6,236 nt of DNA from Lachnospiraceae bacterium (GTDB taxonomy: Bacteria; Bacillota; Clostridia; Lachnospirales; Lachnospiraceae). A program made the translations under genes and the position numbers. This document shows positions 1 through 4,641 of this stretch, in pieces. The stretch lies in NCBI GenBank assembly GCA_003447895.1, contig DLYC01000245.1:1-6236 (forward strand), read 5' to 3'. How positions within the stretch are numbered: the stretch's first letter is position 1; every line of letters starts with the position of its first letter. The notes under the pieces are model-generated. The model searched no databases. It was not told where the DNA came from and saw only the letters and a program-made list of their open reading frames with translations.

Positions 1-399
1 GGAAAGCCCGGATTTGAACTTGCGGATGACGAAGTCGAGATCGGAATCGGCATCCACGGCGAGCCCGGAACCCACAAGGAGAAGATCAGCACAGCCAATG
101 AGACTGTCGATCAGCTTCTCGGAAAGATCCTCGCTGAGGGAATTTACAATGCGGGCGACAAGGTCGCTGTCATGGTGAACGGCATGGGCGCCACTCCTCT
201 CAGCGAACTCTATATCGCAAATCTCGAGGTCTCCAAGGTTCTCGCGGACAAGGGCATTTCCGTTGCCAGGACATTCGTCGGAAATTACATGACCTCCCTG
301 GAGATGGCCGGCTTCTCCATCTCCCTCCTCAAGCTTGACGATGAGCTTGAAGCGCTTCTGAACGCTCCCGCTGACACGCCTGCATTCCGTCAGGTATAA
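1..399 (+). CDS. dhaK: Dihydroxyacetone kinase subunit DhaK, C-terminal part (5' end outside window)
   Basis: This is the last 132 codons of the substrate-binding subunit of PEP-dependent dihydroxyacetone (Dha) kinase, a cytosolic enzyme that makes dihydroxyacetone phosphate. In the family, DhaK binds Dha covalently through a histidine, and DhaL-ADP, recharged by the PTS-linked DhaM, donates the phosphate. The reading frame is open from base 1. The GIGIHGEPG motif places the substrate-binding His at visible codon 19 (E. coli His218 by recalled alignment). Other conserved blocks are GATPLSELY (codons 63-71) and TSLEMAGFSISLLKLDDE (98-115), and the C-terminus PADTPAF resembles E. coli DhaK. Family length is about 330 residues, so roughly 40% is visible. 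The histidine argues for a true DhaK rather than a non-catalytic DhaQ-like paralogue, although the N-terminal domain cannot be checked. No dhaL or dhaM follows, so any partners lie upstream or elsewhere. Confidence 0.93.
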   Translation, partial: GKPGFELADDEVEIGIGIHGEPGTHKEKISTANETVDQLLGKILAEGIYNAGDKVAVMVNGMGATPLSELYIANLEVSKVLADKGISVARTFVGNYMTSLEMAGFSISLLKLDDELEALLNAPADTPAFRQV

Positions 400-453
400 G
401 GAAGTCGTGCCTCTCCCTTCTTCAGGCGGCGGCGTAAATACACCTTTTTAAAA

Positions 454-468
454 GCCCGTTCCGCGGGC
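454..468. other. Small GC-rich hairpin downstream of dhaK
   Basis: GCCCG (454-458) and CGGGC (464-468) form a 5-bp stem with a 5-base loop. Read on the minus strand it is followed by TTTTAAAAA, which resembles a weak terminator. No minus-strand gene ends here, so its role is unclear; it may simply be secondary structure in the dhaK 3' untranslated region. Confidence 0.3.
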
Positions 469-485
469 CGAAATAATACTGACAC

Positions 486-491
486 TATAAT
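486..491 (+). promoter_or_regulatory. Isolated -10-like TATAAT between dhaK and the PAP2 gene
   Basis: A perfect TATAAT lies 95 bases before the PAP2 start codon. No acceptable -35 hexamer is found 16-18 bases upstream, where the sequence is GC-rich (GCGGGC), and there is no extended TG. If used, transcription would start near 498 and run straight into the hairpin at 513-544. It is the only promoter-like element seen ahead of the PAP2 gene, so it is recorded with low confidence. Confidence 0.3.
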
Positions 492-512
492 TATTGCGAC
501 TGCATGATTCGG

Positions 513-547
513 AATCGGGCCGGTCTTGAACTGCCGGCCCGATTTTT
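513..547 (+). terminator. Rho-independent terminator after dhaK
   Basis: AATCGGGCCGG (513-523) and CCGGCCCGATT (534-544) form a perfect 11-bp stem around a 10-base loop. A run of five T (543-547) overlaps the end of the stem. It lies 114 bases after the dhaK stop and ends 34 bases before the PAP2 start, so it probably separates the two transcription units. An attenuator-like role for the downstream gene is possible if the TATAAT at 486 is a real promoter. Confidence 0.8.
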
Positions 548-580
548 ATGTGACAGACAGCTGACTCAGAAAGGCATTCC

Positions 581-1549
581 ATGGACCTGCAATATCTGCT
601 GCTTCTTCAACAACTCCGCAACTGGGCGGGAAGCTTTTGGACAACACTCATGCTCTTTATCTCGGACTTTGCCATATACGGCTCCGTGGTCCTTATGATC
701 ATCATTTACTGGTGCCTTGACAGGGTCCAGGGCTACTGGATCATAACCAACTGCATAAGCGGTTTTATGATCAACAACTTTATCAAGCTGACCGCCTGCG
801 TCTATCGGCCCTGGATCCGGAATCCCGAGATCACGCCGCCTTCCGGGGCCCTCAGTTCCGCCACCGGTTACTCTTTCCCCAGCGGGCACACGCAGTTTGC
901 GGTATCCTTTTTCGGATCCGTCGCCCTCTACAACCGGGAAAAGCACCCGAAGCTGATCATCCCGTGCGTCATCTGCACTCTCCTGACCGCTTTTTCCAGA
1001 AATTACCTGGGCGTCCACACGCCGCAGGACGTGCTGATCTCACTCTTCGTCGGCGTTGTGCTCTTACAGGTGCTCGCGGTCATTTTTGACCGGGTGATGG
1101 CCAAACCGAAGCGCCTGACATGGTGTGTGATCATTTTCTCTGTCTTCACACTCCTGAGCGCGCTGTATTTTCGCTTAAAGCTCTATCCGATGCATTATCT
1201 GGACGGAGAACTGATCGTTGACCCGGTCAGGATGGCCGACGACGGATATACGGCCTGCGGGCTCTTTCTGGGCTTTCTGGTCGGCGCGCTGGTCGAAATC
1301 CGGTACGTCCGCTTCACAGTGGACGGCACCCGTCTTAGAAAGGTGGTCCGCTTCCTGAGCGGATTTGTGGTCCCGGTCCTCCTTCTTGCCGTTGTCAAAA
1401 AACCGCTGTATAAACTGGTCGGAGGTTCCGTGGGGCATATTGTTCTGTATTTTGCCCTTTCCTTCTACCTGGTGGCAGTCCATCCGGCAATCTTCATGGC
1501 CGTAAGGCGGCGCACAGCCCCTTCGGACAGCGGCGCGGCATTACACTAG
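581..1549 (+). CDS. PAP2-family membrane phosphatase
   Basis: This is a 322-residue integral membrane protein of the type 2 phosphatidic acid phosphatase superfamily, which removes phosphate from lipid phosphates or pyrophosphates (phosphatidic acid, undecaprenyl pyrophosphate and similar) by way of a phospho-histidine. All three signature motifs are present: K-x6-RP (K69...R76-P77), PSGH (100-103) and SR-x5-H-x3-D (S139, R140, H146, D150). Hydrophobic stretches suggest helices near 22-46, 52-72, 104-118, 123-138, 151-170, 179-197, 222-240, 259-273 and 284-308. That is more than the six-helix core, and the extra ones follow the last motif. The ATG at 581 has GAAAGG six bases upstream, which supports this start. 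The gene appears monocistronic, between a terminator behind it and a convergent gene ahead. Its substrate cannot be read from sequence; BcrC/UppP2-like recycling of undecaprenyl pyrophosphate is one option and general lipid phosphatase another. Confidence 0.92.
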   Translation: MDLQYLLLLQQLRNWAGSFWTTLMLFISDFAIYGSVVLMIIIYWCLDRVQGYWIITNCISGFMINNFIKLTACVYRPWIRNPEITPPSGALSSATGYSFPSGHTQFAVSFFGSVALYNREKHPKLIIPCVICTLLTAFSRNYLGVHTPQDVLISLFVGVVLLQVLAVIFDRVMAKPKRLTWCVIIFSVFTLLSALYFRLKLYPMHYLDGELIVDPVRMADDGYTACGLFLGFLVGALVEIRYVRFTVDGTRLRKVVRFLSGFVVPVLLLAVVKKPLYKLVGGSVGHIVLYFALSFYLVAVHPAIFMAVRRRTAPSDSGAALH

Positions 1550-1591
1550 AATGCAGTCAGTCCGTTAATCTGTTCTTTATATGCAGCGCAC

Positions 1592-1645
1592 AAAAAGATC
1601 CGGCTTCACAGGCCTCCCTCTTCGGAAGGGTCCTGTAAAGCCGGA
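1592..1645. terminator. Bidirectional terminator between convergent PAP2 and kinase-like genes
   Basis: TCCGGCTTCACAGG (1599-1612) pairs with CCTGTAAAGCCGGA (1632-1645) through 13 of 14 positions. Inside this, CCCT/AGGG and a C-UUCG-G tetraloop (1620-1625) extend the fold. On the minus strand the stem is followed by GATCTTTTT (T-run 1596-1592), a good terminator for the kinase-like gene. On the plus strand the downstream bases GTTTAATTT give a weaker U-tract, so it probably also ends PAP2 transcription. Confidence 0.82.
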
Positions 1646-1680
1646 CCGTTTAATTTACATCGCAGTATTCAGGATCCCGG

Positions 1681-2280
1681 TCACGCCTCCATAAAGGACT
1701 GCGCAAACTGCCTGATATAATCGGCGGTTCCCTGGATGCCCAGACGGCTCGAGTTGATGATCAGGTCGTAGGCCCTGGAGTCTCCCCACTTGGTCTCACT
1801 GTAGAAGTTGTGGTAGACGCGTCTGAACCGGTCTGTCTCCCTGCGCTCTTCATCCGCTTCTTCTTCGCTGATCTGCCGGATATTGGCAAGTCTCTTGTTC
1901 TTGTCCTTAGTATCCCCGACGACAAAGACCTTAAGGGCGTTGGGGTTGTTTCTGAGGACGGAATCAGCGCAGCGCCCTACGATCACGCAGCTCTCTCCGC
2001 TTTCCGCGATGTTTCGGATATACTCAAAAGTCATCCGGGCAACGTTGCTTTCAGGCGACTCCTCAAAGGCGCCGATCCTTCCCGAGAAAGGAAATCCCAC
2101 CGGCTTTTCGTCCAGCTTTCTGACATAATTCCTGTTCATTCCGCTGATCTTCGCTGTCCCCTCCACAAGCTTTTTCTTGTCATAACAGGTAATTCCCATC
2201 ATGTCCGCAACTTTCTTGGCAATCGCGTGTCCGCCGCTTCCCGACTCTCTGCCTACTGTAATTATGATCTGTTTTTTCAT
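1681..2280 (-). CDS. Cytidylate-kinase-like family protein (Cytidylate_kin2 type)
   Basis: This 199-residue, probably cytosolic P-loop protein resembles the cytidylate-kinase-like family common in Clostridia and distinct from canonical Cmk. The N-terminus has a beta strand (IIITV) leading into GRESGSGG (10-17), the family's glycine-rich loop, followed by HAIAKKVADMMGI. Further on are CVIVGRCADSVLR (98-110), a basic KRLANIRQISEEEA helix (129-142) and D150-R-x-R-x-x-Y-x-x-F-Y with KWGDSRAYDLIINS (164-177), the expected lid and C-terminal blocks. The usual Walker A Lys-Ser/Thr is absent, as I recall for the family, so CMP kinase activity should not be assumed. The start is supported by GAGGG (minus strand, 2292-2288) seven bases before ATG. 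It lies 99 bp behind tetR on the same strand and could be co-transcribed with it. True substrate is unknown. Confidence 0.85.
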   Translation of the reverse strand: MKKQIIITVGRESGSGGHAIAKKVADMMGITCYDKKKLVEGTAKISGMNRNYVRKLDEKPVGFPFSGRIGAFEESPESNVARMTFEYIRNIAESGESCVIVGRCADSVLRNNPNALKVFVVGDTKDKNKRLANIRQISEEEADEERRETDRFRRVYHNFYSETKWGDSRAYDLIINSSRLGIQGTADYIRQFAQSFMEA

Positions 2281-2343
2281 AGTATTGCCCTCACTTCCAA
2301 AGCTTTACGGAACCGGAATTAAGATCGATCCCGGACAGATTAA

Positions 2344-2378
2344 GTTTCTCTGTCTGATTTTATTATAACAGAGGAAAC
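2344..2378. repeat. Imperfect inverted repeat around a TATAAT, upstream of the kinase-like gene
   Basis: GTTTCTCTGT (2344-2353) and ACAGAGGAAAC (2368-2378) are inverted copies differing by one extra G. The 14-base AT-rich gap contains TATAAT on the minus strand (2367-2362), correctly oriented for the kinase-like gene, but no good -35 is visible. It could be an operator over a weak promoter. It lacks a T-run on the minus strand, so it is not a convincing terminator for tetR. Confidence 0.45.
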
Positions 2379-2379
2379 G

Positions 2380-2970
2380 TCAGCCTTCATTATTTTTTGC
2401 ATTCTCCTGCGATTCCATGAGCGTTTGGATCCCGTAGACTACCAGCGTGCTCATATTTCTCGACAGGGACTCGATGTCCATCTTCCTGCCGCTCTCAAAC
2501 CACCTCTGATAGACGGAAACAAGGCCTGACACGATATATTCGAGCATGTACTCCACCAGCTCCCTGTCGATCGTGATCTCGTCGGCATAGAGCGTCATCA
2601 TCCTCTGCTTGAGTGATGTGGTGATCTTTTGCAGGAAAAAGAGCTGATATCTGTTGGTCAGTATATTTTCGTAGAAATCCAGGTCGGATGTGATCAGCTT
2701 TGCCAGCGTGATAAAGGTCGTCTGCGGATTCTTGAGGAGCGTGTCAAAATCGATCTTCCTGAGCGTCTCCTCAAATCTTTCGATGATCTCATCCTCCATC
2801 TCCTCCGCGACCATGTAGACGCTTCCGTAATAATTATAGAATGTTTTCCGGTTGATCTCCGCCGCCTCCGCAAGTTCCGTGACCGTGATCTCCTCAATGG
2901 GCTTTTCGTTGATCAGTCTGGTCATCGCCTCGTGTATGGCCCGCTTTGTTTTTATCACTCTTTTATCCAT
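2380..2970 (-). CDS. TetR/AcrR-family transcriptional regulator
   Basis: A 196-residue dimeric DNA-binding regulator. The N-terminal domain has the typical TetR helix-turn-helix: ITVTELAEAAEINRKTFYNY (residues 28-47), preceded by a KTKRAIHEAMTRLINEKP helix. The rest (about 55-196) is all-helical, as expected for the ligand-binding and dimerisation domain, and ends in a polar tail. The C-terminal half looks like the DhaS-like/TetR_C_8 group, but this is from memory and uncertain. The start at 2970 has weak upstream purines (GAGGCAGGA on the minus strand). It is divergent from degV with 235 bp between, and the TTGTGTA/TACACAA boxes there are its most likely binding sites, which would make it an autoregulator and a degV regulator. 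The ligand is unknown; a fatty acid or acyl-CoA is a reasonable guess given the neighbour but is not shown by the sequence. Confidence 0.9.
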   Translation of the reverse strand: MDKRVIKTKRAIHEAMTRLINEKPIEEITVTELAEAAEINRKTFYNYYGSVYMVAEEMEDEIIERFEETLRKIDFDTLLKNPQTTFITLAKLITSDLDFYENILTNRYQLFFLQKITTSLKQRMMTLYADEITIDRELVEYMLEYIVSGLVSVYQRWFESGRKMDIESLSRNMSTLVVYGIQTLMESQENAKNNEG

Positions 2971-3062
2971 CCGATTCCTGCCTCTGTATTTTGCCTGTTT
3001 TTACTCATTTTCCGTCAAACTGTATATTAGGCTACAATTTTCACGTGCATTGTTGTTTCTTC

Positions 3063-3092
3063 CACACAATCGCTCAATCTTATGGTTGTGTA
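3063..3092. promoter_or_regulatory. Putative operator 1: inverted CACACAA / TTGTGTA boxes
   Basis: CACACAA (3063-3069) faces TTGTGTA (3086-3092) across 16 bases; six of the seven arm positions pair. The right arm overlaps the candidate -35 of the degV promoter, a position suited to repression. Box identity with operator 2 suggests a common dimeric regulator, most simply the adjacent TetR protein. The assignment is inference. Confidence 0.45.
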
Positions 3093-3113
3093 AAATGTAT
3101 GCACTTGTATAAT
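3086..3113 (+). promoter_or_regulatory. Candidate degV promoter
   Basis: A perfect -10 TATAAT lies at 3108-3113. The best -35 is TTGTGT (3086-3091), matching TTGACA at only three positions with a 16-base spacer, so an activator or weak basal use is possible. Predicted transcription starts near 3120, giving an 86-base leader before degV that includes operator 2. Confidence 0.5.
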
Positions 3114-3138
3114 AATACACAATTGTTACTTAATTCAA
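3109..3138 (-). promoter_or_regulatory. Candidate tetR promoter, overlapping the degV promoter
   Basis: On the minus strand, TTGAAT (3138-3133) and TATTAT (3114-3109) are 18 bases apart and match the sigma-A hexamers at 4/6 and 5/6. They overlap the degV -10 and lie within operator 2, so one bound regulator could control both directions. Weak TATACA or TAATAT elements nearer the gene (3021-3029) are alternatives. Confidence 0.35.
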
Positions 3139-3148
3139 CGTTTGTGTA
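3116..3148. promoter_or_regulatory. Putative operator 2: TACACAA / TTGTGTA palindrome
   Basis: TACACAA (3116-3122) and TTGTGTA (3142-3148) are exact inverted copies centred on 3132. The inner bases GTT (3125-3127) and AAC (3137-3139) pair about the same centre. The right half repeats the TTGTGTAAAAT of 3086-3096 exactly at 3142-3152. It lies just after the predicted degV start point and over the candidate tetR promoter. Binding by the TetR protein is inferred. Confidence 0.5.
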
Positions 3149-3205
3149 AAATAAACAGGTGAACGGCAAATAACCAAACTCCTGACCGAAAAGGAATCAG
3201 ACTCA

Positions 3206-4099
3206 ATGATGAAAGACTACGTAATCTGTATCGACGCCTCCGTCGACATCGACCAGAACTATATTGATAAGAACAACATTGTGATCATCCCCATGAAATA
3301 TATCCTGGGAGAAACCGAAAAGCTGATGGAAAACCGTCTGTCCGACGCGGCGCTCGTAGATTTCTACAACGCAATGCGCGCCGGGGAAATGACCCATACC
3401 AGCCAGATCACGCCCTATTACTACCAGCAGGTCTTTCGCAGGGAAGCGGAGAAAGGACATGACATCCTCTACATCTCCCTCTCCGGCGGGCTCAGCAGCA
3501 CCTATGCCTCTGCCCTCTCCGCGGCCGAGGAGATCACCGATGAGTTTGAGGAACGTCACGAGGCCCTTTCCATCGAAGTTGTGGACTCACGCGCCGCGAC
3601 AGGCGGCATGGGACTTCTCCTGATGATGGCCGTAAGAGCCAGGGAGAACGGAGTATCGCTCTCCGACAACGCCGCCGCTCTTCGCGCGAACGCGGGAAAG
3701 GTCTGTCACTGGTTTCTCGTGGACGATCTCAGCTACCTCAGGCGCGGGGGCCGCATCTCCGCCGCCACTGCGGTGGCCGGCACCGTTCTCAACATAAAGC
3801 CGATCCTCAAGATCGCGGACGACGGCACACTGATCAGCATCGCCAAGAAGAGAGGGCTCGCCAAGGCGGCCGCGTTTCTCACCGACTGTTACAGGGATGC
3901 TTACGACCCTGCTCTTCCCTCTGATGTGATCGTGGCGCATGCCGACTGCCTCGAGGAGGCAGAGGCCGCAAGAGACCGCGTTCTCTCGATCAATCCGGAC
4001 GCCAACGTAGAGATCTGCGGGCTCGGTCCCGTCATCGGGGCGCACACAGGGCCCGGCATGATGGCTGTCATTCACTGGGGAAACCGAAACCACATCTGA
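3206..4099 (+). CDS. DegV-family fatty-acid-binding protein (FakB-like)
   Basis: A 297-residue cytosolic protein with the complete DegV fold. DegV/FakB proteins bind one fatty acid and, in Gram-positives, present it to the kinase FakA, which makes acyl-phosphate for phospholipid synthesis. Family blocks appear in order: CIDASVDI near the N-terminus (8-15), THTSQITP (63-70), SLSGGLSSTY (91-100), VDSRAATGGMG (126-136), DDLSYLRRGGRIS (173-185), LNIKPIL (195-201) and GPVIGAHTGPG (274-284), where H280-T281 is the usual carboxylate-binding pair. Length is normal for the family. Two consecutive ATGs exist (3206, 3209); AAAGGA at 3190-3195 is ten bases from the first, which is preferred. The gene stands alone, divergent from tetR, with no fakA in the window. 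Binding of a particular acyl chain cannot be predicted, and several paralogues per genome are normal. Confidence 0.93.
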   Translation: MMKDYVICIDASVDIDQNYIDKNNIVIIPMKYILGETEKLMENRLSDAALVDFYNAMRAGEMTHTSQITPYYYQQVFRREAEKGHDILYISLSGGLSSTYASALSAAEEITDEFEERHEALSIEVVDSRAATGGMGLLLMMAVRARENGVSLSDNAAALRANAGKVCHWFLVDDLSYLRRGGRISAATAVAGTVLNIKPILKIADDGTLISIAKKRGLAKAAAFLTDCYRDAYDPALPSDVIVAHADCLEEAEAARDRVLSINPDANVEICGLGPVIGAHTGPGMMAVIHWGNRNHI

Positions 4100-4145
4100 A
4101 TAAAAGGCGCCGCCGCCCTAAGAATGATTCTTAGCGGCGGCGGCC
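4099..4145. terminator. Long GC-rich hairpin between convergent degV and DUF1292 genes
   Basis: GCCGCCGCC (4109-4117) and CTAAGAAT (4118-4125) pair with ATTCTTAG (4127-4134) and GGCGGCGGC (4136-4144), about 17 bp with one bulged C (4135) and a tight tip. On the minus strand it is followed by TTTTATT (4105-4099), a clear terminator for the DUF1292 gene. On the plus strand no T-run follows, so termination of degV there would be less efficient. Confidence 0.8.
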
Positions 4146-4158
4146 CCGTAGAGTTTAC

Positions 4159-4413
4159 TCAATCCTCAAAGTCTAAATTGTCCGCATTTCTTTCTTTAAA
4201 GATGTGATACACTTCCTCCGCTGTGTTCTGGTCATCGATCTCCACAACGTCCATGTCATCATCGCTCTCGGACTCCACTTTTAAGATCGTCACTTCATCA
4301 TCCTCATCCCGGATCAGGACGACATAGCGCTCCCCCTCGTAGTCGATCGTATCGAGAACCTCAAACTCCATCTCAACGCCGTTCTCATCCGACAAAACTA
4401 AGATCTCATACAT
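4159..4413 (-). CDS. DUF1292 family small acidic protein
   Basis: An 84-residue protein of the DUF1292 (YrzB-like) family, found widely in Firmicutes and without an established function. The core is a beta-rich stretch: EFEVLDTIDYEGERYVVLI (residues 16-34) followed by DEDDEVTILKVE (36-47). The tail is highly acidic, with ESESDDDMDVVEIDD (48-62) and a terminal helix containing EEVYHIFKER. There is no signal peptide or membrane segment, so it is probably cytosolic. The start is supported by AGGGGG (4427-4422 on the minus strand) eight bases before the ATG. In many relatives the gene sits beside ruvX and the ireB-like yrzL; here it stands alone between degV and a PTS gene. It ends in the hairpin shared with degV. 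Confidence 0.88.
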   Translation of the reverse strand: MYEILVLSDENGVEMEFEVLDTIDYEGERYVVLIRDEDDEVTILKVESESDDDMDVVEIDDQNTAEEVYHIFKERNADNLDFED

Positions 4414-4496
4414 TCATTCTTCCCCCTTATTTAAATCATTATGAATGGAACTGTATCCCGACCCCTGTTTCCCCCCAGGTGATCTCTGTTGAATCT

Positions 4497-4502
4497 ATTT
4501 TA
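4497..4502 (-). promoter_or_regulatory. Candidate -10 for the DUF1292 gene
   Basis: TAAAAT on the minus strand (5/6 match) lies 84 bases before the start codon. No -35 is recognisable; the upstream spacer is the purine strand of the pyrimidine tract at 4508-4531. Low-confidence assignment. Confidence 0.3.
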
Positions 4503-4507
4503 GCATG

Positions 4508-4531
4508 TTTTTTCCTTTTTCCCCTCTTTTT
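4508..4531. repeat. 24-base polypyrimidine tract
   Basis: All bases on the plus strand here are T or C (T-runs broken by CC, CCCC and C). It is followed by A/T-rich sequence up to about 4568. It lies between the divergent DUF1292 and PTS genes and may act as bendable or UP-element-like DNA. No specific function is shown. Confidence 0.4.
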
Positions 4532-4567
4532 ATAAAAAAATCCTAAAAACTATAAAATAAATATGTA

Positions 4568-4596
4568 TTGAAATCGATTTCATATCGTATTCTAAT
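4568..4596 (+). promoter_or_regulatory. Sigma-A promoter of the PTS gene
   Basis: TTGAAA (4568-4573) and TCTAAT (4591-4596) are separated by exactly 17 bases and match consensus at 4/6 and 5/6. A/T-rich sequence upstream (4532-4567) could act as an UP element. Transcription would start near 4603, leaving a leader of about 39 bases with no room for a terminator/antiterminator. Confidence 0.75.
4569..4582. promoter_or_regulatory. cre-like / LacI-family operator over the PTS promoter
   Basis: TGAAATCGATTTCA is a perfect 14-bp palindrome with the central CG typical of LacI/GalR-family operators. With its flanks it fits the classical catabolite-responsive-element consensus WTGNAANCGNWNNCW at every position. 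It covers most of the -35 and the first part of the spacer, so a bound protein would block RNA polymerase. CcpA is the simplest candidate; a sugar-specific LacI-type regulator outside the window is the alternative. Confidence 0.7.
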
Positions 4597-4641
4597 TAAG
4601 TAACCATTCACTTTTACACTAATTTTAGAGAGGGAAAAATT

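Noticed and set aside
400..580. Small missing gene (dhaL fragment or peptide) between dhaK and PAP2
   Set aside because: No frame with a ribosome binding site and recognisable protein is present; the stretch holds hairpins, a TATAAT and the PAP2 binding site.
566..1018. 150-codon minus-strand open frame over the PAP2 gene
   Set aside because: It is antisense to a gene with intact PAP2 motifs and its translation shows no recognisable fold or ribosome binding site.
1810..2322. 170-codon plus-strand open frame over the kinase-like gene
   Set aside because: Antisense to a protein with recognisable family motifs and a good ribosome binding site; no independent evidence.
3153..3205. Possible riboswitch in the degV leader
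   Set aside because: Only short, weak pairings (for example GGT/ACC) could be found and no known riboswitch consensus or downstream terminator is present.
3587..4093. 168-codon minus-strand open frame over degV
   Set aside because: Antisense to a complete DegV protein; low-complexity composition and no supporting start signals.
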